Of a stretch of 64,000 nt of DNA, positions 33,331 to 41,085 are shown piece by piece. Origin of the DNA: CALVUJ01 sp045128835 (lineage in GTDB: Bacteria; Bacillota_I; Bacilli_A; RFN20; DUOF01). Position numbers and translations under genes: made by a program. How positions within the stretch are numbered: position 1 is the stretch's first letter; the number at the start of each line of letters is the position of its first letter. The notes below the pieces were generated by a model. The model ran no database searches. It was not told the origin of the DNA and saw nothing but the letters and a program-made list of their open reading frames with translations. The stretch covers positions 1-64,000 of the forward strand of contig JBGVRX010000029.1 in the NCBI GenBank assembly GCA_045128835.1, in the 5' to 3' direction.

Positions 33331-35136
33331 TTACAACGCACCTCCCGTCAATATAAGTTTGACAAAAAAGTCTAAATTTCTTTGAATTATATTAATAAAC
33401 ACACGACCAAATTCAGTATCACTATATTGTAAGAAATCGATAATTTCTCCAACATCAACTTCACCTGTAACTCTTTGATTATGCATTATTTCACAAAATG
33501 CTTGCGCAACAAAAACTTCTTCTCTCCAGTTCTTCACGGAATAAATATCTGCCATTGAATATACTTGAAATTCTGCAAAAGCCTTACTAAAAATAAACTC
33601 AACAAATCCTTTTGTCTCATTCGCAGTAGAAACATCTGTAAACAAATCTGCGAACCAAATTAAATCTTCATCACTCATCTTAACCATAAAATCAAAGAAA
33701 TCCGTAGGTTGATGCTTTTTCATCAATCTTGCTGTATCTGTATAACTATACAATCTATTTAAAACATCACCTTGATCTGCTACAAATGTAAATCCAAAAT
33801 CAGCAAAAACATTATCTAAAATAAATGGAATTGCTGAAGAGAAAATCTTAGATTCAAACATAGATTCACAAAACATTTCAAAAGCATCTATATCAATTGC
33901 ATTTACCATATCAACAATAAATGTAAATACAATAATATCATCAACCAAATAATCAGGGATTTCCTCCATAAAATGAGTAATTATATCCTTAACTTCTAAA
34001 ACTTGACTTAAAAGATTGCTTCCACTTAAAGACTCAATTGCTTTAAGGATAACTTTAATCTCACTAATAACTTCCTCTGTTGTTAAAGAAAAATGATCAA
34101 CAGAAAATCCTTCATAGCCCATAAATTCCGAAAGCAAGTTGTCTAATGTATTTACAACCACATCTCCTACTTCCATTAATATCCCTTGACTATATTTAGA
34201 CTGACTCAAAGTTTCAACAATGATATCTATATCTTCATCACTTAATTTATTATTTACAATAACATCGATTGGAATAACATCATTAGAATCCGCGGCATCC
34301 AATAATCCAGATTGGTCAACAACAATACTACTCTTCATTATTAAAGTAGCTTCCTTTTCAATACTAGTATAACCATCTTCATAAGAGATTCTCGTAAGTG
34401 CATCAAAAACATAACTATTAAAAGATTCTTTTCTTCCCATCGTAGCAAAAATTGTTGAATTATATAAATCAAATATTTCACAAACCTTTGAATATTTTTC
34501 TAAAGAAGAAATTTCTTCACACAAAGAAACATATTCATAATCTAACGTATCTTCCATCGCAGAGTGATAAATTCTGTTAAGACCATTAATCGGAGTAAGA
34601 ACTACACTTATTATAAAAATGCATTGAAAACAGCCGATGACGCCAGCCCACACTCTGTGACTCTTCTTATCTTCTCTTTCATATAAAATTCTTCTTTTTC
34701 TTTTATAACTCAAGTACAAATATAAAGGCATCCATACAATCATGAAAATTATAAATAATAAAACATAAGTAACTGGAGCAAGTACAACCTCTGGGAAATC
34801 CATAAGTAAGTCTTTTAAGCTTGGGAAGTATTTGTATAAATCATTTAAAAAATCATTATGTACAATAACTTCTTCAATATAGTCCACTAACGTATAAAAC
34901 TCTTCTCCTTGATATGTAAGAGTTATATCAATATTAGTTAAATCCATTTTTAATAGTTCTACATTAAGCAAAGGCGATAAAACAAAAGCAAAAATAACAC
35001 TAAGTATTATATACGTAGTGCGATATAAAGCTTTCTTAATCCCTAATCTATAACTAATTTTGTAACATATATATAGTATTAAAAGGAAAACGAGAAAACT
35101 ACCTAACCAAACTAACCAACTCTCGACCCCGCTCAT
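33331..35136 (-). CDS. Multi-spanning membrane protein, 601 aa, with N-terminal CvpA-like helices
   Basis: Four hydrophobic segments lie in the first third (about 6-25, 38-58, 114-138 and 166-186), arranged like a CvpA/colicin-V-production type membrane region. They are followed by about 400 residues of acidic helical sequence with no recognised fold. The C-terminus LILTGGAL is encoded by the ribosome site of the next gene, so the two envelope genes are coupled. No catalytic motif is visible. Confidence 0.65.
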   Translation of the reverse strand: MSGVESWLVWLGSFLVFLLILYICYKISYRLGIKKALYRTTYIILSVIFAFVLSPLLNVELLKMDLTNIDITLTYQGEEFYTLVDYIEEVIVHNDFLNDLYKYFPSLKDLLMDFPEVVLAPVTYVLLFIIFMIVWMPLYLYLSYKRKRRILYEREDKKSHRVWAGVIGCFQCIFIISVVLTPINGLNRIYHSAMEDTLDYEYVSLCEEISSLEKYSKVCEIFDLYNSTIFATMGRKESFNSYVFDALTRISYEDGYTSIEKEATLIMKSSIVVDQSGLLDAADSNDVIPIDVIVNNKLSDEDIDIIVETLSQSKYSQGILMEVGDVVVNTLDNLLSEFMGYEGFSVDHFSLTTEEVISEIKVILKAIESLSGSNLLSQVLEVKDIITHFMEEIPDYLVDDIIVFTFIVDMVNAIDIDAFEMFCESMFESKIFSSAIPFILDNVFADFGFTFVADQGDVLNRLYSYTDTARLMKKHQPTDFFDFMVKMSDEDLIWFADLFTDVSTANETKGFVEFIFSKAFAEFQVYSMADIYSVKNWREEVFVAQAFCEIMHNQRVTGEVDVGEIIDFLQYSDTEFGRVFINIIQRNLDFFVKLILTGGAL

Positions 35137-35264
35137 TTTCCAAACTCCTTCACGTAATTATTTTATCATATAATTACAAAACTTCAATCACAAACCCCAA
35201 ATCAAAATCAAAAAAATTATTTTTATTAAAAATAATTATTAATATAGGAAAATACATCAAACTT

Positions 35265-35280
35265 GCTATAATAGATTCGG
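35265..35280 (+). promoter_or_regulatory. Extended -10 promoter directly at the start of the RluA gene
   Basis: TGCTATAAT (-10 at 35267-35272 with the TG extension) lies only 17 bases before the ATG at 35289. Transcription should start near 35279-35281, so the message is almost leaderless. No Shine-Dalgarno is present. Confidence 0.55.
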
Positions 35281-36266
35281 TGATAAAAATGAAATCCATT
35301 GAAGTTTCTAAAACAGATCAAGGACAGCGAATAGATAAATATATAAGAAAATATTTAAATAATGCTCCATTAAGTTTTATTTACAAATTATTCAGAAAAA
35401 AGGATATTAAAGTTAATGGGAAAAGAGTTGATATAAATTACATCATAAAAGAAAAAGATATTATTCAAATCTATATCAAAGATGATGCTCTAGAAGCGTT
35501 TAACACTCCTACTGTCATAGAAAAAGAAAAAATAAATTTAGATATAATATATGAAGATGAAAATATTCTAATAATAAACAAAGATGCTAATACACTAATT
35601 CATGAAGGCGAAGAAAACAAAAAAGCAAACACATTAAACAATATGATTCTCAATTACTTATTGTCTAAAGGTGAATATTCTCCATCTAATCTTTACACAC
35701 CATCTTGTGTTCATAGGTTAGATAGAAATACAACAGGATTAGTAATAGCTAGCAAAAATCTTGAAACCTCAAAAATATTACTAGATGCATTTAAAGATAA
35801 AGAGAATCTAGAAAAATATTACATAGCCTTAGTTAAAGGAAAAACAAAAAAGGAAGATACAATTAATAAAAGACTTCTAAAAGATGAAAAAAAGAAGTTT
35901 GTAAAAGTTGATTCAAACGGACTAGAAGCCATAACAAAATACAAACTAATAACAAACAATGACAATTACTCATTATTAAAAGTAAATCTATTAACAGGAA
36001 GAACGCATCAAATAAGAGTGCACATGTCTTCAATAAATCACCCATTAATAAACGATGAAAAATATGGTGATTTTAGAGAAAACAAGGAATTTACAGACAA
36101 ATTCAAATATAAATATCAATTTTTACACTCGTATATGATGATATTCAAAGAAATGCCTGGCCATTTAAATTATTTAAGTAATAAAACATTTATTGCGCCA
36201 CTAAAACAAACACAAAAGAACATATTAAAAAAATTATTCAAGGAGGAAATTATTAATGAATTATAA
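35280..36266 (+). CDS. RluA-family 23S rRNA pseudouridine synthase
   Basis: An N-terminal S4 RNA-binding domain (QRIDKYIRKYLNNAPLSFIY, about 10-60) precedes the catalytic domain with CVHRLDRNTTGLVIASK, whose Asp is the nucleophile, and TGRTHQIRVHMSSINHPL. The length of 328 aa fits RluC/RluD-type enzymes. Translation may begin at the GTG at 35280 or the ATG at 35289. It overlaps the phosphohexomutase gene by 11 bases, and the AAGGAGGAAA site for that gene lies inside its 3' end. Confidence 0.93.
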   Translation: MIKMKSIEVSKTDQGQRIDKYIRKYLNNAPLSFIYKLFRKKDIKVNGKRVDINYIIKEKDIIQIYIKDDALEAFNTPTVIEKEKINLDIIYEDENILIINKDANTLIHEGEENKKANTLNNMILNYLLSKGEYSPSNLYTPSCVHRLDRNTTGLVIASKNLETSKILLDAFKDKENLEKYYIALVKGKTKKEDTINKRLLKDEKKKFVKVDSNGLEAITKYKLITNNDNYSLLKVNLLTGRTHQIRVHMSSINHPLINDEKYGDFRENKEFTDKFKYKYQFLHSYMMIFKEMPGHLNYLSNKTFIAPLKQTQKNILKKLFKEEIINEL

Positions 36267-37893
36267 AGAGATATACAACACATGGTTAAATCACCCTTCA
36301 ATTGATGAAGAATTAAAATTAGAATTAAGCAAAATGAGCGAAGAAACAATCAAAGAATCATTCTATGGGAATTTATCTTTCGGAACTGCTGGGATGAGAG
36401 GAATTCTAGGAATTGGAACTAACCGTTTAAATGTATATACAGTTAGAAAAGCAACTTTAGGATACGCTAATTACTTAATTAAACACGTAGAAAACAGCAA
36501 AACAATGGGCGTTGTAATTGGTCATGACAATAGATACAATTCTAGAAAATTCTGTTTAGACTGCGCTAATTTATTATCTAGTCAAGGAATAAAAGTTTAC
36601 ATTTTTGACAATTTAAGACCAACACCAGAAATTTCTTACGCAATTAGAGAATTAAAGGCTGCCGGCGGAATTATCATAACTGCATCTCACAACCCAAAAG
36701 AGTATAACGGATATAAAGTTTATGATGAAACAGGATGTCAACTTATAGATTCTAAAAACAATTTATTAATTGAAGAAATAAATCAAATCGATGATATTTT
36801 ATCATTTAAATTTTCTGGAAATGAAAAACTAATTGAAACACTAGGATATTCATTTGACAAAAAATATTACGCTGAATTAAAAAATTTATCTTTGAATAAT
36901 CCTGATAAAAAAGATTTCAAATTAGTCTACTCTCCTCAACACGGTACAGCATTAAATGGAATTAAAGAAGTTTTAACAGAATTAGGATACAACATTCATC
37001 TAGTAGAAAGTCAATGTTCTTATGATCCTGCATTCTCTAATACACTTTGTCCAAACCCTGAAGATGAAAGAGCTTACATTGAAGCAATCTCATTAGCTAA
37101 AAGTATTGATGCAGATATAATTATAACAACTGATCCTGATGGTGATAGAATTGGATTAGGAGTTAAACACGAAGGAACTTATGTTTTATTAAACGGAAAC
37201 CAAACAGGTTCATTAATTTTAGATTACCTATTAACATATAAAAAACACAGTAAAGACTCATTAGTTATATCTAGTATTGTTACAACTTCTCTAATTGAAG
37301 CAATCTCTAAAAAACATGGTGTACACTTTGAACAAACTTTAACTGGTTTCAAATATATTGGCGATACAATAACAAGATATCAAGGGACAAAAGATTTCAT
37401 GTTCGCAGTAGAAGAATCTTATGGTTGTGCTTTGTCTCCTATCGTAAGAGATAAAGACTCATTACAAGCAGCTCTAATAATCACAGAAATGGCTTGCTTG
37501 TATAAAAATAAAGGATACACTCTAGTAGATCATCTAAATAAATTATATGATGCATATGGGTTCTATTTTGATAAAGTTGTTTCTTATTCTTTAGATCCAC
37601 TTACAGGAATTGAAGAAGTAACACGAATCATGAATACTCTAAGAAAAAACAAAGTAAGTACAATAGCAAATTACAAAGTAGTTAAAACAGAAGATTACCT
37701 AGAAGAATTAGAAAACTTCCCAAAAAGTAATGTTCTAAGATACATCTTTGAAGATGGTTCGTTTATTGCAATAAGACCTTCTGGAACTGAGCCTAAATAT
37801 AAAATCTATTACAGCCTTGTTGCAAAGGATAAAGAAGACTCTCAAACTAAATTTGTAAGTTTACAAAATTCATTACAAGAACTAATAAAGTAA
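36256..37893 (+). CDS. Phosphohexomutase (phosphoglucomutase/phosphomannomutase, PgcA type)
   Basis: The phosphoserine loop ITASHNPKEYNGYKVYD, the metal loop TTDPDGDRIGLG, the sugar-binding EESYG and the phosphate-binding RPSGTEPKYKIYY are complete. At 545 aa it matches the Firmicutes PgcA alpha-phosphoglucomutase that links glucose-6-P to UDP-glucose for glycolipids and wall teichoic acid. It is translationally coupled to the rRNA pseudouridine synthase gene. Confidence 0.93.
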   Translation: MNYKEIYNTWLNHPSIDEELKLELSKMSEETIKESFYGNLSFGTAGMRGILGIGTNRLNVYTVRKATLGYANYLIKHVENSKTMGVVIGHDNRYNSRKFCLDCANLLSSQGIKVYIFDNLRPTPEISYAIRELKAAGGIIITASHNPKEYNGYKVYDETGCQLIDSKNNLLIEEINQIDDILSFKFSGNEKLIETLGYSFDKKYYAELKNLSLNNPDKKDFKLVYSPQHGTALNGIKEVLTELGYNIHLVESQCSYDPAFSNTLCPNPEDERAYIEAISLAKSIDADIIITTDPDGDRIGLGVKHEGTYVLLNGNQTGSLILDYLLTYKKHSKDSLVISSIVTTSLIEAISKKHGVHFEQTLTGFKYIGDTITRYQGTKDFMFAVEESYGCALSPIVRDKDSLQAALIITEMACLYKNKGYTLVDHLNKLYDAYGFYFDKVVSYSLDPLTGIEEVTRIMNTLRKNKVSTIANYKVVKTEDYLEELENFPKSNVLRYIFEDGSFIAIRPSGTEPKYKIYYSLVAKDKEDSQTKFVSLQNSLQELIK

Positions 37894-37897
37894 AACA

Positions 37898-37925
37898 AAA
37901 GATCTCATCAACGAGATCTTTTTTG
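37898..37925. terminator. Bidirectional terminator between convergent genes
   Basis: AAAGATCTC-ATCAAC-GAGATCTTTTTT. It serves the phosphohexomutase on the plus strand and the HExxH protein on the minus strand. Confidence 0.85.
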
Positions 37926-38780
37926 TTTCATTTCCTTGGATACATTTTTACTTATTAATTTTTCTAAAACTAAATCACTTTTTTCTACTTGTTTTGGCGT
38001 TACTCCGACAATATAATTTGCCACTATTTGTTTTTCTTCGTTATCTAAGCACTCAAATAAAGTTCTACTACAAATTATTCTTTTTAAATACTTATTTCCT
38101 ATATCATGTTTTATCGTTTCTTTTATATGTTTCAACATTTCTTCTTCAACTTGTTTCCTAATGACAAATCTTTTTTTATGCTGATCAATCCAATGAGCAA
38201 GTTCTGCATCATTAAAATCCCACTGTTTAATTCTATATTTCCAAATATAGTCTTCTCTTTCTTCTTTACTACCAAAAAAAGCAAAATGTTGTAAAAGTTC
38301 TATTGTTTGGTCATACGCGTATTCATAAGCATCTTTTTCCATAGATCTACCATAATACCCATACAATCCTTCAAAAACGCTTTTTTTACTCATAATGCAC
38401 ACATTTTTTCTTTCAAAATAATCTTTTATATCATCTAACATATCTTGACCGAAAAGAGGAATATTTTTTAGGTAACAATGATATTGAAGATGATGTCTTT
38501 TTTCATGCAAATAAACTTCTATTAGTTCTATATTATTCTTACATTTAGCCATATTTTCGTTCACTAAAACAAAATCTTGGAAATCAAAGCGCCCTTTCTC
38601 TTCAAGGGGAGCGAAGACTAAAGGACTTTCACCAACTCCGGATTCTAAAGAAATAAACTTATCCAATTTTTTAAATGATTCAATGATTTTTTCTTTATCA
38701 TTTCCTGCTCTTACAACATTTAGTAAACATCTTGAGAACTCTTTATCTTTTAAATGTTCTTTAACTAAAAACTCCTTCAT
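37908..38780 (-). CDS. Putative zincin-like protein with HExRHH motif
   Basis: IEVYLHEKRHHLQYHCYL contains an H-E-x-x-H zinc motif at about residues 95-99, and downstream SMEKDAYEYAYDQT offers a possible third ligand in a Glu-rich helix. The 290 aa protein lacks a signal peptide. I choose the ATG at 38780, which has GGTG six bases upstream. It is not a family I can name; its neighbours are a HAD phosphatase and an M48 peptidase. Peptidase activity is inferred from the motif only. Confidence 0.6.
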   Translation of the reverse strand: MKEFLVKEHLKDKEFSRCLLNVVRAGNDKEKIIESFKKLDKFISLESGVGESPLVFAPLEEKGRFDFQDFVLVNENMAKCKNNIELIEVYLHEKRHHLQYHCYLKNIPLFGQDMLDDIKDYFERKNVCIMSKKSVFEGLYGYYGRSMEKDAYEYAYDQTIELLQHFAFFGSKEEREDYIWKYRIKQWDFNDAELAHWIDQHKKRFVIRKQVEEEMLKHIKETIKHDIGNKYLKRIICSRTLFECLDNEEKQIVANYIVGVTPKQVEKSDLVLEKLISKNVSKEMKQKRSR

Positions 38781-38798
38781 AACAAACACCAACTTTTA

Positions 38799-39614
38799 TT
38801 AATCTTTAAGAACATGTTCTTTTAAATACTTTGCTACTCCACCTTCAAAGTTTTTGTATTCAGTAACATCATTTGCAATAATTTTAATTTCTAATGGAGC
38901 ATTGGCCATTGCTACACCCCATCCACTTTTAATAAGCATATCTCTATCATTAAAACCATCACCAAAACATAAAGCATCTTTCATTGGTATATCTAAATAT
39001 TGACAGATATGCTTAACTGCTTTTCCTTTATTCACTTTATGAAATGTTATTTCTAATATAAGAGGATAAACCTTCAAATTCCATGTATTAACTTGAAGTG
39101 TTGGAAAAGATTGAACAATTTCAAAAATTCTCGCTTTAGATTCCATGTTTTTAGCTTGCAAAATAACAGAATACGGATTTGTAGGCAAATTCTCCTCTAA
39201 TGAGCCTTCAATAACAGTATTTCCTTCTAATACAACAGAAATATCATCTTGTTCATCAAATCTTTCTACATACATAACATCTTCTAAATCGCAAACTACA
39301 GAAGTATAAAGATTACTAATTGTATTTAAAAACTTAAGTAAAGTTTCTTTCTCTACCCCTCCAACAAAATTTGGATAGTTTTCATCTTTTGGACTAAATA
39401 CATATGAACCATTAAACAAACATAAAGGTGTTGTAAGCCCTAACTCTTCATAAAAATGTTTGCATCTACTATAAGATCTACCTGTTACAATACAAACAGG
39501 AATACCACTGTTATTTAATTTCTTTAAAACATTCAAATTTTCTTCATGTATTTCATGATAATTTTTTAAAATAGTACCATCTAAATCAACAAACACAACT
39601 TTTGGTTCTATCAT
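38799..39614 (-). CDS. Cof-type HAD-IIB phosphatase
   Basis: HAD motif I FVDLDGTILKN, motif II VCIVTGRSYS, a Cof-type IIB cap, motif III lysine (KGKAVKHI) and motif IV CFGDGFNDRDML are complete in 271 residues. Members dephosphorylate sugar phosphates, nucleotides and flavin intermediates. It is likely co-transcribed with the zincin-like gene 18 bases downstream. Confidence 0.93.
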   Translation of the reverse strand: MIEPKVVFVDLDGTILKNYHEIHEENLNVLKKLNNSGIPVCIVTGRSYSRCKHFYEELGLTTPLCLFNGSYVFSPKDENYPNFVGGVEKETLLKFLNTISNLYTSVVCDLEDVMYVERFDEQDDISVVLEGNTVIEGSLEENLPTNPYSVILQAKNMESKARIFEIVQSFPTLQVNTWNLKVYPLILEITFHKVNKGKAVKHICQYLDIPMKDALCFGDGFNDRDMLIKSGWGVAMANAPLEIKIIANDVTEYKNFEGGVAKYLKEHVLKD

Positions 39615-39654
39615 AAATTAACCTTCTTTCTAATATAATTCTATAGGTGATTTC

Positions 39655-39867
39655 ATGCTATATAGAATATTTTTTTATTTTTTAGGACTTCTTTTTTCCA
39701 CCATCGGCTTAATAGTAATTGTAATTTATTTATCTTTTAGTGGTGGATTTTCATTCCTAGAAAAAGTATCTTTAATTTTAAAAACACCATCTTCATATTT
39801 ATTTGTAATCGGTAGTTTAATTTCTTTAACTGCCCTATGTTACGATTTAATAAAAATAAAGAAATAA
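39655..39867 (+). CDS. Small two-helix membrane protein, 70 aa
   Basis: Two hydrophobic helices (residues 4-27 and 46-63) are separated by a polar loop, and the C-terminus DLIKIKK is basic. A TATAAT at 39634-39639 and an AGGTGA ribosome site 5 bases before the ATG support expression, with a leader of only about 9 bases. It converges on the M48 gene, whose stop it abuts. The family is unknown. Confidence 0.6.
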   Translation: MLYRIFFYFLGLLFSTIGLIVIVIYLSFSGGFSFLEKVSLILKTPSSYLFVIGSLISLTALCYDLIKIKK

Positions 39868-41028
39868 TTAAGCATCACCATTTTTTACTTTTTCAATTCT
39901 ATCTTTAATATCAGGATGTGATTGGAAAAGTTCATCCATTTTACTCTTTTCCTCAATTTCTTCGAATTTAGAAACTTTTCTTAACGCCGAAGCAAATAGT
40001 TCTGGATCGTTATAACAAGCAGCATATAAATCTGCTTGCTCTTCATATTTTCTTTCAATTTTTACTCCTACAATTATACCGATACAAACAAGTATTACTG
40101 CAAAGAAATAAAATACAACTCTATCAAATTCATTAAACTTTAAAATAAATGGAAGAATTGCCATACCTACAAGAGCAGCTACAGCTAGCAGTTTACAAAT
40201 CATCATTTTCAATAAATGCTTATTTTTTATGTGCCCTATTTCATGTGTTATAACAGTTTCCAACTCAGGCAAAGTTATTTCTTCAATTAAACAAGATGAG
40301 ACAAACAAATGATAATTTCTTATTCCACTTACCATCGCATTAGATTCCTTACTTCTGCTAGAATCCCATACAAATAGTTTATAATGTTTTATCTCGTGTT
40401 TTTCCATAAGTTTCTCTAATCTGTGTCTTAGTAAAGTGTTTTTAGGAACTTCTTTAGCATTATAACTAAGAGCCATTATTTTTGGAGTTAAAATTACCCA
40501 AACAATCATTATAAGAAGCAATAATGCCACACAAATAACATTACTTATAAACTCTGATAAATCAAATAAGTAAACTGTAGGTACAACAAAACTTATTATA
40601 ACAAATGGCGAATATATAACAGATAATCGTTTTATATTAACCACTAAGCATTCCCATTCATTCAATTTTGTTTCTAAAAGCACATTACAAGTATAACAAT
40701 AACATACTCTTGAAGCAAAAGTAGTAATTAACGTTAAAGGGAATGACAAAAGACAAGAAAACAAAAAAGAATAATCGGATTCAGGAAGCTTAGACTCTAT
40801 AAACAAATAACTAAGTCCAAAATAAATAAGAGCCACAATCATATTAATTTTAGACAATAAATATTGGTCTAGTATTCTAAGTTTATTAACCGCTTTACTA
40901 ATCGATTTGTCTTCTTCTAATATTTTTAAAGACTTTGTACAACAAAAATAAGTAAGTGCGCAATTAATCGCTGTAATAAAAAAGAGCGATATAATAAGCA
41001 ATTCACTAATAGTTAAATCAAAAACCAC
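39868..41028 (-). CDS. M48-family membrane zinc metallopeptidase (HtpX/Ste24-like)
   Basis: VITHEIGHIKNKHLL provides the H-E-x-x-H site, and RKYEEQADLYAACY gives the third ligand Glu. Four to five membrane helices (about 12-30, 64-82, 86-108, 142-162, 170-190) precede the catalytic part, and a pair of helices follows it. At 386 aa it is close to the Ste24/HtpX class that cleaves membrane or misfolded proteins. The C-terminus FQSHPDIKDRIEKV is typical. It is a single gene. Confidence 0.88.
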   Translation of the reverse strand: MVFDLTISELLIISLFFITAINCALTYFCCTKSLKILEEDKSISKAVNKLRILDQYLLSKINMIVALIYFGLSYLFIESKLPESDYSFLFSCLLSFPLTLITTFASRVCYCYTCNVLLETKLNEWECLVVNIKRLSVIYSPFVIISFVVPTVYLFDLSEFISNVICVALLLLIMIVWVILTPKIMALSYNAKEVPKNTLLRHRLEKLMEKHEIKHYKLFVWDSSRSKESNAMVSGIRNYHLFVSSCLIEEITLPELETVITHEIGHIKNKHLLKMMICKLLAVAALVGMAILPFILKFNEFDRVVFYFFAVILVCIGIIVGVKIERKYEEQADLYAACYNDPELFASALRKVSKFEEIEEKSKMDELFQSHPDIKDRIEKVKNGDA

Positions 41029-41085
41029 TTATCATCACTCCCTTTTTATTTATTATAATAAATAAGAAAAAATTCTTCAACAAGC

